Of a stretch of 64,000 nucleotides of DNA, positions 9,076 to 17,968 are shown piece after piece. A program made the translations under genes and the position numbers. Source of the stretch: Falsigemmobacter intermedius (GTDB lineage Bacteria > Pseudomonadota > Alphaproteobacteria > Rhodobacterales > Rhodobacteraceae); the NCBI RefSeq assembly GCF_004054105.1, contig NZ_SBLC01000008.1:62001-126000 (forward strand). Direction: 5' to 3'. The notes under the pieces are model-generated. The model saw only the letters and a program-made list of their open reading frames with translations, searched no databases and had not been told where the DNA came from. Within the stretch, counting starts at the first letter, position 1, and every line of letters begins with the position of its first letter.

Positions 9076-9217
9076 TCCGTCTCTCCCAAAGTCGCGTTCC
9101 CCCGGGGTGACATACCGCGGGGACGTGGGGCAGATCCCTGAAATTCCGCACCCCGGTGAACAGGGGACTGCGCGGCAGGGACTGACGCCACTAACGGAAG
9201 TGTGAACGAAGAGACAA

Positions 9218-9270
9218 AAAAATCAAGCGCGGGATTTTTTACCGCAAAAACGGCAAAAAACCCCGCGCTT
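9218..9270 (-). terminator. Long hairpin terminator of thrS
   Basis: Minus-strand RNA would fold 9270-9262 onto 9233-9225 (AAGCGCGGG/CCCGCGCTT), with a second helix inside (T6/A6 plus CCG/CGG), and then run into seven U. This is an unusually long, two-part intrinsic terminator. Confidence 0.85.
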
Positions 9271-9289
9271 TTAGACGTTTAACCCGATT

Positions 9290-11236
9290 TCAGCGCAGAT
9301 CGGGTGCTTTTGCCGCCAAAGAAAGTTCGCCCAGAATTTCGTCAAGTGAGACGGTTTCGGTGCGGTTTTCGCCCAGACGGCGCACCGAAACGGTGCGGGT
9401 CTCGACCTCTTTCATGCCGATGGCCAGGATCACCGGAACCTTGGCCACCGAATGCTCGCGGACCTTATAGTTGATCTTCTCATTGCGCATATCGGCCTCA
9501 GCACGAACCCCGGCAAGGGTCAGCGCGGTGACGACTTCTTCCACAAAGGGATCGGCGTCCGAGACGATCGAGGCGACCACAACCTGACGCGGGGCCAGCC
9601 AGAATGGCAGCTTGCCGGCGTGGTTTTCGATCAGAATGCCAATGAAGCGCTCAAACGAGCCAAGGCAGGCGCGGTGCAGCATGACGGGGCGGTGCTTGGC
9701 ACCGTCTTCGCCGATATAAACCGCATCGAGACGCTCGGGCAGGTTCGGGTCAACCTGCAGCGTGCCGCACTGCCAGTCACGGCCGATCGCATCGGTCAGC
9801 ACGAATTCAAGCTTCGGGCCGTAGAAAGCGCCCTCGCCCTCCTGCAGCTCATAGCTGTGACCGGCGGCCAGAACCGCCTGAGCCAGAGCGGCTTCTGCGT
9901 GATCCCAGGACTCTTCCGAACCGATGCGCTTTTCCGGACGGGTCGAGAGTTTGATCCGCCACTTTTCAAAGCCGAGGTCTGCATAGACTTTCGACAGGAA
10001 GGTGATGAATTTCTTCGATTCCGCCTCAATCTGCGCCGGGGTGCAGAAGATATGCGCATCATCCTGGGTAAAGCCGCGCACCCGCATGATGCCATGCAGA
10101 GCGCCCGAGGGCTCATAACGGTTGCAGGCCCCGAATTCGGCCATCCGCAGCGGCAGATCGCGGTAGGATTTCAGACCGACGTTATAGACCTGCACGTGGC
10201 AGGGGCAGTTCATCGGCTTGAGCGCATTGACGGTTTTCTGGCTGGCATGTTCTTCGTCAACTTCGACGATGAACATGTTTTCCTGGTAGTTCTGCCAGTG
10301 ACCCGATTTCTCCCAGAGCACGCGGTTCACGACCTGAGGGGTATTCACCTCCACATAGCCGTCACGGCGCTGCTGGCGGCGCATGTAGTCCTGAAGCTCG
10401 GTGTAGATCGTCCAGCCATTCGGGTGCCAGAAGACCTGACCCGGGGCTTCTTCCTGCATGTGGAAGAGGTCCATCTCACGGCCAAGCTTGCGGTGGTCGC
10501 GTTTCGCGGCCTCCTCCAGCATGGTGAGATGGGCTTTCAGATCGTCCCGGTTGCGGAAGGCCAGGCCGTAGATGCGCTGCAGCATCGGGCGGCTCGAATC
10601 ACCCAGCCAATAGGCGCCGGCCACATGGGTCAGTTTGAAGGCATCGGCCGGAACCTGACCGGTGTGCTGCAGGTGCGGACCACGGCAGAGGTCCTGCCAG
10701 TCGCCGTGCCAATACATCCGCAGCGGCTCGTCGCCGGGGATCTTGTTGACCAGCTCAACCTTATAGGGCTCGCCGCGCTCTTCGTAATAGGCCAGCGCGC
10801 GTGCACGCTCCCAGATCTCGGTGCGGACCGGATCGCGGGCGTTGATGATTTTTTTCATCTGCGCTTCGATGGTGCCCAGATCTTCCGGCGTGAAGGGCTC
10901 GGCGCGGTCGAAGTCATAGAACCAGCCGTGGTCGCGGACCGGGCCGATGGTTACTTTGACATCGGGCCAGATCTCCTGGACCGCGCGGGCCATGATGTGG
11001 GCGAGGTCGTGGCGGATCAGCTCCAGCGCTGCGCCTTCGTCCTGCAGGGTGTTGATCGAGATGCGGGCATCCGTCTCAATCGGCCACTGCAGATCGTAAT
11101 GCGCGCCATTGACCATCGCCGAGATGGCCTTTTTGCCAAGCGAGGTCGAAATCGACGCGGCGACTTCGCCGGCGGTCACGCCTGCCGGAAACTCACGCAC
11201 ATTGCCATCAGGGAAAGTAAGAGAAATCTGGCTCAT
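9290..11236 (-). CDS. thrS: Threonyl-tRNA synthetase
   Basis: Class II aminoacyl-tRNA synthetase that charges tRNA-Thr, 648 residues, full length. An N-terminal TGS domain (first about 60 residues) and the editing domain come first ([11 protein letters not shown] near 80, and the zinc/editing stretch [10 protein letters not shown]). The catalytic core has the motif 2 region [15 protein letters not shown] and motif 3 [17 protein letters not shown]. The C-terminal anticodon domain begins near [12 protein letters not shown]. The start at 11236 has GAGGAG upstream; the frame opens ten codons earlier without support. It is a single gene with its own terminator. I see no T-box leader. Confidence 0.97.
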   Translation of the reverse strand: MSQISLTFPDGNVREFPAGVTAGEVAASISTSLGKKAISAMVNGAHYDLQWPIETDARISINTLQDEGAALELIRHDLAHIMARAVQEIWPDVKVTIGPVRDHGWFYDFDRAEPFTPEDLGTIEAQMKKIINARDPVRTEIWERARALAYYEERGEPYKVELVNKIPGDEPLRMYWHGDWQDLCRGPHLQHTGQVPADAFKLTHVAGAYWLGDSSRPMLQRIYGLAFRNRDDLKAHLTMLEEAAKRDHRKLGREMDLFHMQEEAPGQVFWHPNGWTIYTELQDYMRRQQRRDGYVEVNTPQVVNRVLWEKSGHWQNYQENMFIVEVDEEHASQKTVNALKPMNCPCHVQVYNVGLKSYRDLPLRMAEFGACNRYEPSGALHGIMRVRGFTQDDAHIFCTPAQIEAESKKFITFLSKVYADLGFEKWRIKLSTRPEKRIGSEESWDHAEAALAQAVLAAGHSYELQEGEGAFYGPKLEFVLTDAIGRDWQCGTLQVDPNLPERLDAVYIGEDGAKHRPVMLHRACLGSFERFIGILIENHAGKLPFWLAPRQVVVASIVSDADPFVEEVVTALTLAGVRAEADMRNEKINYKVREHSVAKVPVILAIGMKEVETRTVSVRRLGENRTETVSLDEILGELSLAAKAPDLR

Positions 11237-11417
11237 CTGGCCACTCCTCGTCGGTCTGGCGCCCACGGAACGCCCGGTTGCGGGTTATAACGGCGCACAT
11301 CTGAACCTGTGGGACCAGAGCGTCAAGCGGAAAGACCCCCGGCAGGATCGATACCAGATTGATCGGCGCCGGCGTCCGTGCAACCCTGGAGTGATTGAAC
11401 CTCCATCGGTTGAGATA

Positions 11418-11693
11418 ATGATCCGGATTTCTCTTGTGACTTTGGTTCTGCTGAGCCCCTCGCTCGCGCAGGCTTTCTGCTATGAGCCGCCTGCCCCCGC
11501 CTGTGCGCAGGGCTGGACCGCTTTTGCCAACAGCTTTGAAGCCGATCAATGCCGCCGCGAGGTCGAGCGGTTTGAGGCAGAGACGACCGAATTCGGCCGC
11601 TGTCAGATCCTGGAGATGGAGGAGAAGATCCGCCGGAAAGCCGGTGAGGTCGAAATGACCATCATGAGTTTCAACCGCCGCCTGTCGATGTAA
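11418..11693 (+). CDS. Small secreted protein of unknown function
   Basis: 91 residues beginning with a clear signal peptide (MIRISLVTLVLLSPSLAQA, then FCYEPP). The mature part of about 72 residues has four cysteines, an aromatic/Pro N-terminus and a charged, probably helical region (REVERFEAETTEFGRC...MEEKIRRKAGEVEM). I do not recognise a family. The start at 11418 is chosen because it places the hydrophobic stretch at the N-terminus. It reads divergently from thrS and convergently with the outer-membrane gene. Confidence 0.6.
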   Translation: MIRISLVTLVLLSPSLAQAFCYEPPAPACAQGWTAFANSFEADQCRREVERFEAETTEFGRCQILEMEEKIRRKAGEVEMTIMSFNRRLSM

Positions 11694-11718
11694 CCCCGCG
11701 CGCCATGCGCGCAAAAGG

Positions 11719-11740
11719 GAGGGGGCGTCACCGCCCCCTC
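11719..11740. terminator. Hairpin between convergent genes
   Basis: Nine-base perfect stem GAGGGGGCG/CGCCCCCTC with a TCAC loop. On the minus strand it is followed by CCCTTTT, so it mainly serves the outer-membrane gene. Confidence 0.7.
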
Positions 11741-11746
11741 TGTGGA

Positions 11747-12616
11747 TCAGAACACTTTGGTGAAGCGGATCTGCGCGAGCGGCTCGTTTTTAAAGCCGCC
11801 CTTCACTTCGGTGTCTTTGCCCAGCATCAACTGCACCTGGGTGGTCGGATTGACGAATTTCGACGCCAGCAGGCGGACCTGTTTGAACTCAGTCTTCTGG
11901 CCTGCCGACGCGCCGTTCACGAAAAGATCGCCGCCGGATTTTTCGGTATAGCCCAGCGAGAAGGCGGTGGTCTCATCCCACTGATACCGCAGATAGGCCT
12001 GGGCCTGATAGGTGGTGTCCTGGCTGATGGCGGTACCGTCTTTGGTGAAATCGCGGTAGATATTGGCCTCAGCCGCCGCATCGAGGAAGAAGCCGTGGCC
12101 AAGCCCCTGGACCATGCCCAGCTGGGGGGTGAAGCTCCATCCGCCGGTCGCGACGGAGACGTGGCCCGGCTCATAAGTGCCGGTCGGTGCGGTCACAAAA
12201 CCCGAGAGGCCGAAGGTGGTGCCGGTCGGCTCTGCCGAGACCATCGGGAACCAGGTCACGCCCAGCGTCAGATCGCCGAAGCCGTTTTTGACCGGCTGAT
12301 CCGCGCCGCCGATCCGGGCGGTACTGAATTTGCCCATGGGCGCGATGGCGTGGAAGGCGAACTTCTGCCCCGCAAGCTCGCGGTAATGCACCGCACGCAG
12401 GATCAGCACATTGGCGTTCAGTTTCGAGGCGGGAACCGCGCTGCCATCAGTAGCGCGGAAGCTGTCGGCACGCTGGTTCTGCACATAGGCAATGGCGAGG
12501 GTGCGCCCGTCCCCGACCCAGGCGTAATCGCCCGGCTGCACATCTGCAGCCAGAGCCGGCGCAGCAGTAAGGACCGTGGCTGCCAGGGCAGCCGATACAA
12601 AGTTTACACGTTTCAT
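11747..12616 (-). CDS. Outer-membrane beta-barrel transporter-like protein (MetA-pathway phenol degradation family)
   Basis: 289 residues with a signal peptide (MKRVNFVSAALAATVLTAAPALA, about 1-23). The rest consists of alternating, Gly- and aromatic-rich beta strands ending in a C-terminal aromatic (TKVF), typical of an outer-membrane barrel. Blocks such as NGFGDLTLGVTWFP and FSLGYTEKSGG resemble the PF13557 (phenol MetA deg) transporter-like family, whose substrates are mostly hydrophobic but unknown here. The start at 12616 is set by the signal peptide. The promoter region carries two spaced copies of TATACCG. Confidence 0.75.
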   Translation of the reverse strand: MKRVNFVSAALAATVLTAAPALAADVQPGDYAWVGDGRTLAIAYVQNQRADSFRATDGSAVPASKLNANVLILRAVHYRELAGQKFAFHAIAPMGKFSTARIGGADQPVKNGFGDLTLGVTWFPMVSAEPTGTTFGLSGFVTAPTGTYEPGHVSVATGGWSFTPQLGMVQGLGHGFFLDAAAEANIYRDFTKDGTAISQDTTYQAQAYLRYQWDETTAFSLGYTEKSGGDLFVNGASAGQKTEFKQVRLLASKFVNPTTQVQLMLGKDTEVKGGFKNEPLAQIRFTKVF

Positions 12617-12725
12617 ACTTATATTCCTGCAGCCCGCAGGCCCTCTTCCGCGGGATGCCGGAAGAACGGGGACCGAAGCTGACGGCCTGCCCGCTACGCC
12701 CGGACGAGGGGCGGTGCAAGAACTG

Positions 12726-12742
12726 TATACCGTGATATACCG
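12726..12742. promoter_or_regulatory. Direct repeat TATACCG x2, possible operator
   Basis: TATACCG occurs at 12726-12732 and 12736-12742, so the repeats begin ten bases apart, one helical turn. It lies in the gap between the divergent outer-membrane gene and the hydrolase gene. Direct half-sites one turn apart are typical for response-regulator dimers of the OmpR type; the regulator is not identified. Confidence 0.4.
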
Positions 12743-12865
12743 CAAATCCCCGCCGACTGACACTTTGCCGCAGCCCGCAGGTCCGTCCGCGCTCAGAATA
12801 AAAGCCCCCATGGTCGCAGCGGATGCGGACTGCTAGGGTTACACCAGCCTATGAAGGAGCCTGTC

Positions 12866-13612
12866 ATGCCTGAATTCCTGACCACCCCAGAGGGCCGCCG
12901 CATCGCGTATCACCGCACCACCGGCGCGGGTCCCGGCATTGTGTTCTGCGGCGGGTTCCGCTCCGACATGCAGGGGTCAAAGGCGCAATATCTGGAAGCA
13001 TGGGCGAAGTCGCAGGGCCGAGCCTTTGTGCGCTTTGACTATTCCGGCCATGGCGAAAGCGGCGGCGATTTCCTTGACGGGGCGATCGGCGACTGGCTCA
13101 GCGATGCCCGCGCGGTGCTTGCCGCGCTGACCGAAGGCCCGCAGATCCTGGTGGGTTCCTCTATGGGGGGCTGGATTTCGCTGCTGCTTGCGCGCGAGCA
13201 GCCTGAGCGCCTGGCAGGCTTTGTCGGCATCGCCGCCGCGCCGGATTTCACGGAAGACGGCTTCTGGGCCGGCTTCACCCCCGCCCAGCGCGCCGAGATT
13301 GAGGCGGGCCGTCCTGTGGATGTCCCTTCGGATTATGAGGCGCCCTATCAGATCACGCCGCGGCTGATCGCGGACGGGCGCGACCATCTGATCCTGCGCA
13401 GCCCGCTCCCGCTTTCGGTGCCCGCGCGTTTCCTTCTGGGCACCGCCGATACCGCCGTCTCGGCAGAGACCACCCTGCGGCTTCTGGATCACCTGGAGGG
13501 GGACGACATCCGCCTGACCCTGGTGAAGGGCGCAGATCACCGCTTCTCAGACCCGGAATGCCTTGATCTGATCACGGCGGCGATTGACGATGTGAGCAGG
13601 CGCGCGGGTTAA
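12866..13612 (+). CDS. Alpha/beta hydrolase (ABHD10-like)
   Basis: 248-residue single-domain alpha/beta hydrolase. The order is as expected: FCGGFRSDMQGSK (oxyanion region), DYSGHGES, the nucleophile elbow GSSMGG (Ser about 94), a late Asp (GTADTAVS) and His (GADHRFSD) completing the triad. It resembles the ABHD10/palmitoyl-thioesterase branch. ATG 12866 is preferred over an in-frame ATG 15 bases upstream because AAGGAG lies seven bases before it. The next hydrolase gene starts one base after its stop codon, so they are co-transcribed. Confidence 0.85.
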   Translation: MPEFLTTPEGRRIAYHRTTGAGPGIVFCGGFRSDMQGSKAQYLEAWAKSQGRAFVRFDYSGHGESGGDFLDGAIGDWLSDARAVLAALTEGPQILVGSSMGGWISLLLAREQPERLAGFVGIAAAPDFTEDGFWAGFTPAQRAEIEAGRPVDVPSDYEAPYQITPRLIADGRDHLILRSPLPLSVPARFLLGTADTAVSAETTLRLLDHLEGDDIRLTLVKGADHRFSDPECLDLITAAIDDVSRRAG

Positions 13613-13613
13613 G

Positions 13614-14618
13614 ATGCGGCGGCTGTTGCGGATGCTCTTTGCCTCGCTCGCCCTTTTTGTCCTTCTGATGGTGGCTCTGGCGCTCTGGCCGCGGGATCGC
13701 AGCCTGAGCCTGCCTGCCGTAGATGAGGCCGCAATCCTGCGCGATCCGGCCGCTTATCTTGCGACCCGTGAGGCGGCCTTCCCCGATATCATTCCGGGCA
13801 CGCAAAAGCGCATCCTCTGGCACGGGGCCCCGAGCGAAAAGACGCCGCTTTCCGTGATCTATCTGCATGGCTTCACCGCCAGCTCGGAAGAGACGCGACC
13901 GGTCCCGGACGAGGTGGCGAAGGCTCTCGGGGCCAATCTCTTTTTCACACGCTTTGCCGGCCATGGTCGCGGCGCCGCAGCCATGGCCGAGCCTTCCGCC
14001 GAAGACTGGATGGCCGATCTGGCAGAGGCGCTGAGCGTGGGGGCCGCCATCGGAGAGCGGGTTCTCGTCATCGCGACCTCTCAGGGCGCCTCGGTGCTGA
14101 CGGCGGGCCTTGGCACGCCTGGGCTGCGCGAGGCCCTGCCCTTTGCCGACCGCATTGCCGGGGTGGTGATGATCGCGCCGAATTTCCGCCTGGCCGATCC
14201 GCTGCGCGCCTTTGCCAGCGATCTGCCGGGAGCGGGGGTGATCATGCCGCTGCTGATCGGCGACACGATCCGCGCCGAGGTCCGCAGCCCGGAACATGAA
14301 AAGTTCTGGAACACGAGCTATCCCACCCGCTCGGCCCTGCCCATGGCCAGACTCCTGCGCGCGGCGCGGGCGGCTGAGACGCAGGCGATCGACCTGCCGC
14401 TGCTGCTTTTGCGCTCTCCGCAGGACAAAGTGGTCAGCAATGCCGCGACCGATAAGGTGATCGGCCCCTGGAAAGGCCCGGTTGAGCGGGTGGAGTTTCC
14501 CAAGGTACCGGGCATGGATGCAGGCGCTCATGTGATCGCCGGTCGCATCCGCTCTCCGGGGATGACAGAGGCGGTGGTCGCAGCCATCACCCGCTGGGCC
14601 GGGCAGCATCTGAACTGA
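13614..14618 (+). CDS. Membrane-anchored alpha/beta hydrolase
   Basis: 334 residues. A single N-terminal membrane segment (about 5-24) after MRRLLR suggests an inner-membrane anchor with the hydrolase domain in the periplasm. The domain shows IYLHGFTAS, RFAGHGRG and an elbow TSQGAS (nucleophile Ser about 154), with Asp in RSPQDKVV and His in GAHVI as plausible partners. The function is unknown; lysophospholipase-like enzymes share this design. It starts one base after the preceding hydrolase stop and ends in a strong terminator. Confidence 0.82.
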   Translation: MRRLLRMLFASLALFVLLMVALALWPRDRSLSLPAVDEAAILRDPAAYLATREAAFPDIIPGTQKRILWHGAPSEKTPLSVIYLHGFTASSEETRPVPDEVAKALGANLFFTRFAGHGRGAAAMAEPSAEDWMADLAEALSVGAAIGERVLVIATSQGASVLTAGLGTPGLREALPFADRIAGVVMIAPNFRLADPLRAFASDLPGAGVIMPLLIGDTIRAEVRSPEHEKFWNTSYPTRSALPMARLLRAARAAETQAIDLPLLLLRSPQDKVVSNAATDKVIGPWKGPVERVEFPKVPGMDAGAHVIAGRIRSPGMTEAVVAAITRWAGQHLN

Positions 14619-14646
14619 AAAGGCGGGCCGATCCGGCCCGCCTTTT
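14618..14646. terminator. Bidirectional terminator between hydrolase and phaZ
   Basis: AAAAGGCGGGCCG pairs with CGGCCCGCCTTTT around an ATC loop, giving A and T runs on both sides of a 13-bp stem between convergent genes. Confidence 0.9.
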
Positions 14647-14664
14647 CTTAAACTGTCACAAATT

Positions 14665-15957
14665 TCAGGCGCGGCGGGCACGGCGCGGCGCGGGCCTTGC
14701 GGCAGCGGCGTCAGATCCCGCCTCAGGCGCCGCGCTGGCATCCATGAAATCCAGCACCAGCGGACGAATGTTATTGCGCCAGGACTTACCTGCGAAAATG
14801 CCGTAATGCCCCGCACCCGGTTCCAGATGGCGGGCCTTTTTCGCTTCCGGCAGGCCGGTCAGCAGATCGAGCGCCGCCACACATTGGCCAGGGGCCGAGA
14901 TGTCATCATTCGCCCCCTCAACGGTCATCACGGAGACCGAAGAGACCGCCCCGATGTCGACCCGGCGACCGGCGACGGTGAAGGCATTGCGGGCAATCTC
15001 GCCGTTTTTGAAAATGCGCTCGACGGTGGAGAGATAGAACTCCGCCGTCATATCCATCACGGCCAGATATTCGTCGTAGAAGGTGTTATGGGCGTCATGC
15101 TCACCAGCCGTGCCCATGGCTTCGGCATAGATCTGATCGGTGAAGGCCTTGCCGTGACGCTCAGCATTCATCGACATGAAACCCGAAAGCTGCAGAAGGC
15201 CCGGATAGACCAGCCGCCCGGCCCCTGCATATTTAAAACCAACACGCTGGATGGCGAACTGCTCAAGCTGGCCCATGGTCACGCGGCGGCCGAAATCGGT
15301 CACATCGGTCGCGGCGGCATCGGGATCGATCGGCCCGCCGATGAGGATCAGGCTCTTGGGCTGCGCAGCCGGGTCTTCTTCGGCGAGATAGGCGGTGGCC
15401 GCCAGCGCCAGCGGCGCGGGCTGACAGATCGCAATCACATGGGTATCGGGGCCGAGGTGGCGCAGGAAATCCACCAGATAGAGGGTGTAATCCTCAATAT
15501 CGAATTTGCCTTCTGAGACCGGGATATCGCGGGCGTTGTGCCAGTCGGTGACATAGACATCACAATCGGGCAGCAGAGAGAGAACCGTTGAGCGCACCAG
15601 CGTCGCGTAATGGCCCGACATCGGCGCGACGATCAGCACTTTGCGGCTGCGCGATTCCAGGCCCGCGACCCTGAAATGCACCAGATCGCCGAAGGGACGC
15701 GGCACCACCACTTCGGTCGAGACCAGATGGTCACGCCCGTCATCACCCAGAATGGTGCGGATGCCCCAGTCAGGCTTGATAACCATGCGCGCAAAGCTGC
15801 GCTCGGTCACACGGCCCCAGGCTGAGAGCATCTTGAAAGCGGGATTTGGCGCCAGACCCCAAACGGGGTTTGAAGCAAAAGCCCGCGCCGTGGCACCCAT
15901 CCATTCGTTGGTGTTGCGCACAGCTTCCATCATGTCATAGGTGGCCGTATATTTCAT
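14665..15957 (-). CDS. phaZ: Intracellular polyhydroxyalkanoate depolymerase
   Basis: 430-residue intracellular PHB depolymerase that mobilises stored polyhydroxybutyrate granules. Family features include the start MKYTATYDMMEAVRNTNEWMG and the region VYVTDWHNARDIP, with ICQPAPLAL holding the nucleophile Cys of intracellular depolymerases and C-terminal GAGHYGIFAG supplying the His. The tail is Ala/Arg-rich. The start at 15957 has AGGAG upstream; extra upstream codons are not supported. It is divergent from phaC with a 103-base gap containing a candidate PhaR operator, so coordinate control of synthesis and breakdown is likely. Confidence 0.93.
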   Translation of the reverse strand: MKYTATYDMMEAVRNTNEWMGATARAFASNPVWGLAPNPAFKMLSAWGRVTERSFARMVIKPDWGIRTILGDDGRDHLVSTEVVVPRPFGDLVHFRVAGLESRSRKVLIVAPMSGHYATLVRSTVLSLLPDCDVYVTDWHNARDIPVSEGKFDIEDYTLYLVDFLRHLGPDTHVIAICQPAPLALAATAYLAEEDPAAQPKSLILIGGPIDPDAAATDVTDFGRRVTMGQLEQFAIQRVGFKYAGAGRLVYPGLLQLSGFMSMNAERHGKAFTDQIYAEAMGTAGEHDAHNTFYDEYLAVMDMTAEFYLSTVERIFKNGEIARNAFTVAGRRVDIGAVSSVSVMTVEGANDDISAPGQCVAALDLLTGLPEAKKARHLEPGAGHYGIFAGKSWRNNIRPLVLDFMDASAAPEAGSDAAAARPAPRRARRA

Positions 15958-16022
15958 TCGGATCTCCTGTCCCCGCAGAGAGCGGCTGCAAAACTTCTCG
16001 CTTTTCAAGGGCTGAGGCCATT

Positions 16023-16036
16023 ATGCTGCACCAGCA
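16023..16036. promoter_or_regulatory. Candidate PhaR operator in the phaZ-phaC gap
   Basis: TGCTG-CAC-CAGCA, an inverted repeat with three-base spacer, lies in the divergent phaZ/phaC promoter region. The 9-mer ATGCTGCAC recurs in the large inverted repeat before phaP. PhaR repressors of related bacteria bind TGC-rich sites; binding here is inferred. Confidence 0.5.
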
Positions 16037-16060
16037 AAATGATAGGGGGGATTTTTTTGC

Positions 16061-17860
16061 ATGGCAACTGACGAATCCCGCAATGCCGTCATGTCAGAAC
16101 GGATGCAACTCAACCTTGCCCGGGTGGAGGAGCTGTCCCGCCGGATGATCGCTGCCATGGCCGCCCGTCGCCCCCATGACCCGGGTCTCGATGGCCCCGG
16201 CCCCGAACTTCTGGCCGCGAGTGGCATGGCCGTCTGGGCTGATTTCTTCAAAAATCCTCAACGTTTATTGGAAGAACAGGCGAGCTGGTGGGGCAAGAGC
16301 CTGCAAAGCTATCTCAATGCCCAGGCCGCCTTTGCGGGCAGTCAACCCGCAGAGCCGGTGATCGTTCCGCCGCCGGACCGCCGCTTTTCTCACCCCGCCT
16401 GGGAGAGCCATCCCTGGTTCAGCTATCTTCGCCAGCAATATCTGATCAACGCAGAAACGCTGCAACGCAGCATGGATCAGATCGAGGGACTCCCCCCGCG
16501 GGAGGAGCATCGCCTGCGGTATTTCACCCGCGCGATCATCGATATGATGGCTCCGGTGAATTTTTTTGCAACCAACCCCGAAGCGCTGGAGCGTGCGCGA
16601 GAGACCGAGGGCGAGTCGCTGGTGCGCGGGCTGGAGAACCTGGTCCGCGACATTGAAAACAACAATGGCGATCTGCTGGTCACGCTCTCGGACCCCGATG
16701 CCTTTGAGGTGGGACGCAACCTCGGGACCACGCCGGGTCAGGTGGTCTTTCGCAACCGCATTCTGGAACTGATCCAGATCAGCCCGACCACCGAAAAGGT
16801 GCATAAAGTTCCGCTGGTGATCTTTCCGCCCTGGATCAACAAATTCTACATCCTGGATCTTAAGCCGCAAAACTCGCTTCTGCGCTGGATCGCCGATCAG
16901 GGCTTCACCCTCTTTGTCGTCTCCTGGAAGAACCCGGATGAAAGCTACGCCGATTTCGGCATGGAGGACTATTACCGTGAGGGCTATCTGGAGGCTTTTG
17001 CCGCAATCAAAGCCATCACCGGAGAGCCGAAGATTAATGCGGTCGGATATTGCATCGCGGGGACCACGCTTTCGCTGACTCTGGCGCGGATGGCGAAGGA
17101 CAAAGACGCTTCGGTCAAATCAGCCACCTTCTTCACCACGCTGACGGATTTTGAAGATCAGGGCGAGTTCACCCCCTTCCTGTCAAATGACTTCGTCGAC
17201 GGGATTGAGCGGGAGGCAAAGGCCTCGGGCTGTCTGTCTTCGAAGATCCTGGCGCGGACCTTCAGCTATCTGCGCGCCAATGATCTGATCTGGCAGCCCG
17301 CCATCCGCAGCTACATGCTGGGCGAAGCGCCGCCTGCCTTTGATCTGCTGCACTGGAACGGCGATGGCACCAATCTGCCGGGCAGGATGGCGGTCGAATA
17401 TCTGCGCGGGCTCTGCCAGGACAACAGCTTCGCCACCATAGGCTATGAGCTTGATGGTCAGGTGGTGCGCCCGTCAGATATTAAGATCCCGTTCTGTGCG
17501 GTGGCCTGCGAAAGCGATCATATCGCAGCATGGACCTCCAGCTTTGCCGGGTTCCGGCGCTTTGGCTCGAAGGATAAGACCTTCATTCTCAGCCAGTCGG
17601 GCCATATCGCCGGGATCGTCAATCCGCCTGGCAAAAACAAATATGGCCATTTCACCAATCCCGCCCCCATGAGCTCCCTCTCCCCCGAGGCCTGGCGCGA
17701 GGGGGCCGATTTCACCCCTGGCTCCTGGTGGCCCCGCTGGGGGGCCTGGCTGGCGAAGCAGTCAGGCAGCTTGGTCCCGGCGCGCCACCCCGGCAGCCAT
17801 CCGGACTACCCTGCCCTTGCCCCCGCACCGGGTGAGTATGTGAAGCGACAAAATGCCTGA
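16061..17860 (+). CDS. phaC: Class I poly(3-hydroxyalkanoate) synthase
   Basis: Polymerises 3-hydroxybutyryl-CoA to PHB on granules; 599 residues, normal for class I. The lipase-like box GYCIAG holds Cys331; Asp486 (CESDHIAAW) and His515 (SQSGHIAG) complete the triad. The conserved stretches HPAW...PWFSYLRQQYL and PPWINKFYILDL are present. GGGGGG about ten bases before 16061 serves as the ribosome site. Upstream lies the divergent phaZ; downstream are phaP and phaR. A perfect 16-base inverted repeat follows within four bases of the stop. Confidence 0.97.
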   Translation: MATDESRNAVMSERMQLNLARVEELSRRMIAAMAARRPHDPGLDGPGPELLAASGMAVWADFFKNPQRLLEEQASWWGKSLQSYLNAQAAFAGSQPAEPVIVPPPDRRFSHPAWESHPWFSYLRQQYLINAETLQRSMDQIEGLPPREEHRLRYFTRAIIDMMAPVNFFATNPEALERARETEGESLVRGLENLVRDIENNNGDLLVTLSDPDAFEVGRNLGTTPGQVVFRNRILELIQISPTTEKVHKVPLVIFPPWINKFYILDLKPQNSLLRWIADQGFTLFVVSWKNPDESYADFGMEDYYREGYLEAFAAIKAITGEPKINAVGYCIAGTTLSLTLARMAKDKDASVKSATFFTTLTDFEDQGEFTPFLSNDFVDGIEREAKASGCLSSKILARTFSYLRANDLIWQPAIRSYMLGEAPPAFDLLHWNGDGTNLPGRMAVEYLRGLCQDNSFATIGYELDGQVVRPSDIKIPFCAVACESDHIAAWTSSFAGFRRFGSKDKTFILSQSGHIAGIVNPPGKNKYGHFTNPAPMSSLSPEAWREGADFTPGSWWPRWGAWLAKQSGSLVPARHPGSHPDYPALAPAPGEYVKRQNA

Positions 17861-17863
17861 TTG

Positions 17864-17905
17864 CGCCGCAGTGCAGCATAACTCTTGCAATGCTGCACTG
17901 CGGCG
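17864..17905. promoter_or_regulatory. Perfect 16-bp inverted repeat before phaP, candidate PhaR operator
   Basis: 17864-17879 and 17890-17905 are perfect reverse complements with a ten-base spacer. The arms contain TGCTGCAC and near matches to CTGC-N3-GCAG. It could also fold as an RNA hairpin at the end of phaC, but no T run follows. The shared ATGCTGCAC with the phaC promoter favours an operator controlling phaP. Confidence 0.6.
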
Positions 17906-17968
17906 TGCTAGGGTCTGCCTAAGGGAGATCTATTCCCGCACCCCTTTCGCGGAAACCGGAGACTGAGA

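Noticed and set aside
11109..11417. Longer plus-strand version of the small secreted protein that would extend into thrS
   Set aside because: It overlaps thrS and hides the signal peptide in the middle; the start at 11418 fits better.
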